Source of the DNA: Acidobacteriota bacterium
GTDB lineage: Bacteria; Acidobacteriota; Terriglobia; Terriglobales; Acidobacteriaceae
Reading direction: 5' to 3'
Length of the DNA stretch: 7,199 bases
Assembly (NCBI GenBank): GCA_021801945.1
Contig: JAKABE010000164.1
Coordinates: 1-7,199 of the forward strand
A program made the translations under genes and the position numbers. The stretch's first letter is position 1; each line of letters begins with the position of its first letter. Shown piece after piece: positions 5,725-7,199 of this stretch. Under the pieces are notes generated by a model. The model was not told the DNA's origin and made no database searches. It was given only the letters and a program-made list of their open reading frames with translations.

Positions 5725-6061
5725 ACGCCAAGGACATCATCCACCCCAAAGCCCTTCTTGCTTGAGCAGGATATGCAGACGCAGGTATCGCCCGCGGCAT
5801 CGTTCCTGAGCCGGTTTTGAACCAGAAGAGCCTTTCAGGACATTCGGCCATCCCCAGGGAATCATCCGAAATGTTCAAAATTGATCAGAAAAGGAGATGA
5901 CGCGATGAAATCGTCATAGTAGCGAAGTGCGGCGTCGACCTGTGATCGCTCCACTCCTCCTTGCGCGAAATTCCCGGGAAGAGAGTGACACGAGACCCAG
6001 CACAAAGTGGCCGGCGGCGCTGAACTTTCGACGAACGGTTCATCCATCATTGGGCGAAAAC

Positions 6062-6976
6062 ATGCAAATGCCAGGATTTTTCAGACGTGACAGAACATTT
6101 AGGCAGCCAATCATCTGGATAACAACCTTCTTCATGGTGTTGTTTCACGCCGGCGCGCTTGCCGCGCTATTCGTATTCAGTTGGAAAGCCCTCGTGCTCG
6201 CGATTCTTCTGTGGTGGATTGCCGGGAGCCTTGGCATCGGGATGGGATACCACCGGCTGCTCACGCATCGTGGGTACAAAACGGCCAAGTGGATGGAATA
6301 TGTGTTGGCTGTATGCGGTACGCTGGCCCTGGAAGGCGGGCCGGTGCTCTGGGTTGCGACCCACCGCCAGCATCACCAGAACACCGACAAAGAAGGTGAT
6401 CCGCATTCTCCCCGCGATGGTGGTTTCTGGGCCCACATGGGCTGGATTCTGACCGGGCAGACCATGCAACGCAACTCGGCAGAGCTCTTACCCTTTGTCC
6501 CGGAGCTTCGCCATGACCGATTCCACATGTGGATCAGCCGGTGGCACTGGGTGCCGATCACTCTACTGGCAGGCTTGCTTCTTGCCGTGGGCGGATGGCA
6601 GTTCCTTCTATGGGGCATCTTCCTTCGGACGGTAATCGGGCTCCACTCGACCTGGCTGGTCAACTCCGCAACCCATATGTGGGGAAGGCGGCGCTTTCGT
6701 ACCCGGGATGATTCCAGAAACAGCTTTTGGGTGGCTCTGCTGACATTTGGTGAGGGCTGGCACAACAACCACCACGCCCATCCCCAATCGGCTCGTCACG
6801 GCATGGCTTGGTACGAGCTCGACCCGAACTGGTACGGAATCTTGGTCTTGCGTGCTCTCGGCCTGGCCTGGGAAGTGAAGGCGCAGAAGCTTTCTCCTGA
6901 CGAAGCCCAAAAGGACAGGACCACAGCATCACCCCAGTTGACCGAATTGGAGGTAGCGCACAAACGTGAGGGCTAA
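6062..6976 (+). CDS. Membrane fatty-acid desaturase (acyl-CoA/acyl-lipid delta-9 type)
   Basis: Di-iron enzyme that puts a cis double bond into saturated acyl chains and so adjusts membrane fluidity. The product has 304 aa. All three histidine boxes are present: H64-xxxx-H69 ('HRLLTH'), H101-xx-H104-H105 ('HRQHH') and H234-xx-H237-H238 ('HNNHH'). The extra family ligands N201 and H205 ('NSATH') and H125 ('WAHMGW') are kept too. Hydrophobic pairs at about 17-40 and 42-62, and at 163-178 and 180-198, place it in the inner membrane with the boxes on the cytoplasmic side. There is no fused cytochrome b5 domain, and no electron donor gene lies beside it. The frame is open to GTG 5927, but those residues are unlike the family and lack a ribosome site, so ATG 6062 is preferred; ATG 6068 is possible. 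The ribosome site is weak. The charged tail after about 275 is variable in the family. Exact regiospecificity is not readable. Confidence 0.95.
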   Translation: MQMPGFFRRDRTFRQPIIWITTFFMVLFHAGALAALFVFSWKALVLAILLWWIAGSLGIGMGYHRLLTHRGYKTAKWMEYVLAVCGTLALEGGPVLWVATHRQHHQNTDKEGDPHSPRDGGFWAHMGWILTGQTMQRNSAELLPFVPELRHDRFHMWISRWHWVPITLLAGLLLAVGGWQFLLWGIFLRTVIGLHSTWLVNSATHMWGRRRFRTRDDSRNSFWVALLTFGEGWHNNHHAHPQSARHGMAWYELDPNWYGILVLRALGLAWEVKAQKLSPDEAQKDRTTASPQLTELEVAHKREG

Positions 6977-7131
6977 GCCGATACCTCGCTGCGGTGCGTT
7001 ACTGCCTGCTCGCTGAATGGCACGCCAAACGAAAGCAGAGCAGCATGCGGTGGACGGTGCTGTTCACCCACGACGGAGGGCTGCCTGCCCATTTACTTCC
7101 AAATGCAAAGCCCCTCGAATGCCCGAAATTC

Positions 7132-7152
7132 AAAAAACCTGCGTAAAACGCA
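7132..7152 (-). terminator. Weak intrinsic terminator candidate, leftward
   Basis: On the minus strand, TGCGT (7152-7148) and ACGCA (7144-7140) form a 5-bp stem with a 3-base loop, followed after GG by six T (7137-7132). It would end a leftward transcript entering from beyond the right edge. The stem is short, so confidence is low. The rest of 6977-7199 shows no gene. Confidence 0.25.
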
Positions 7153-7199
7153 CACTTCCCATTTTCTTGCCAAGAGATCAAAGAAACGAAGGATGATTG

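Larger units (their letters stand above)
5351..6061. other. Gene-poor region with insertion-sequence remnants
   Basis: 711 bases without a convincing intact gene. Besides the ISAs1 fragment it holds a tandem 11-bp repeat (5594-5615), a possible tiny ORF at 5584, a promoter-like pair at 5626-5655, a possible IS3-type fragment at 5740-5790, and a strong ribosome site at 5891-5896 followed by only a four-codon ORF. Its base composition looks less GC-rich than the flanking genes. The likely history is repeated insertion and decay. Confidence 0.55.

Noticed and set aside
5927..6061. GTG start giving a 349-residue desaturase
   Set aside because: The extra 45 residues are unlike the family's N-terminus and lack a ribosome site.
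6999..7181. 60-codon minus-strand frame at the right end
   Set aside because: No recognised motif and no ribosome site seen; the weak hairpin plus T-run falls inside it, so it is probably non-coding.

Overview
The window is GC-rich chromosomal DNA, and by eye the coding frames strongly prefer G or C at third positions. It holds five confident genes, one probable membrane protein gene, and a stretch of non-coding DNA with decayed transposase sequence. The gene mix suggests a soil or environmental bacterium of the Acidobacteriota: a large M1 peptidase, a multi-membrane-span GGDEF protein, a zinc-ribbon/XRE regulator, and an intergenic segment translating as 'RPERSKGP'. That assignment is inference from general familiarity with such genomes; no rRNA or other marker gene is present.

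Layout, left to right. Positions 1-1541 (+) are the C-terminal two thirds or so of an M1-family aminopeptidase whose zinc-binding half lies off the left edge. A 303-base gap follows, with a very strong hairpin 27 bases after the stop. Positions 1845-3173 (+) encode a membrane-anchored diguanylate cyclase with intact GGDEF and I-site motifs. It converges on a zinc-ribbon plus XRE-HTH regulator (3181-3717, -); only 7 bases separate the two stops, and a 7-bp hairpin spans the end of the cyclase gene. The regulator is divergent from an HD-superfamily phosphohydrolase (3963-4568, +). Next come a probable dispersed intergenic repeat and a short protein-like minus-strand ORF (about 4608-4786), then a probable 175-residue membrane protein of unknown function (4823-5350, +).

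Positions 5351-6061 hold no convincing full gene. They contain a frameshifted ISAs1-type transposase fragment, a possible IS3-type fragment, a tandem 11-bp repeat, a promoter-like sequence, and a good Shine-Dalgarno sequence with only a four-codon ORF behind it. Positions 6062-6976 (+) encode a membrane fatty-acid desaturase with all three histidine boxes. The last 223 bases carry no gene I can support, only a weak leftward terminator candidate.

The genes do not form an obvious pathway or operon. They look like independent housekeeping or signalling units (peptide breakdown, c-di-GMP synthesis, a regulator, nucleotide or phosphate hydrolysis, lipid desaturation) separated by a small insertion-sequence graveyard. 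I found no CRISPR array, defence system, tRNA or rRNA. The least explained items are the repeat/ORF block at 4608-4786, the unknown membrane protein, and the remnants at 5351-6061.
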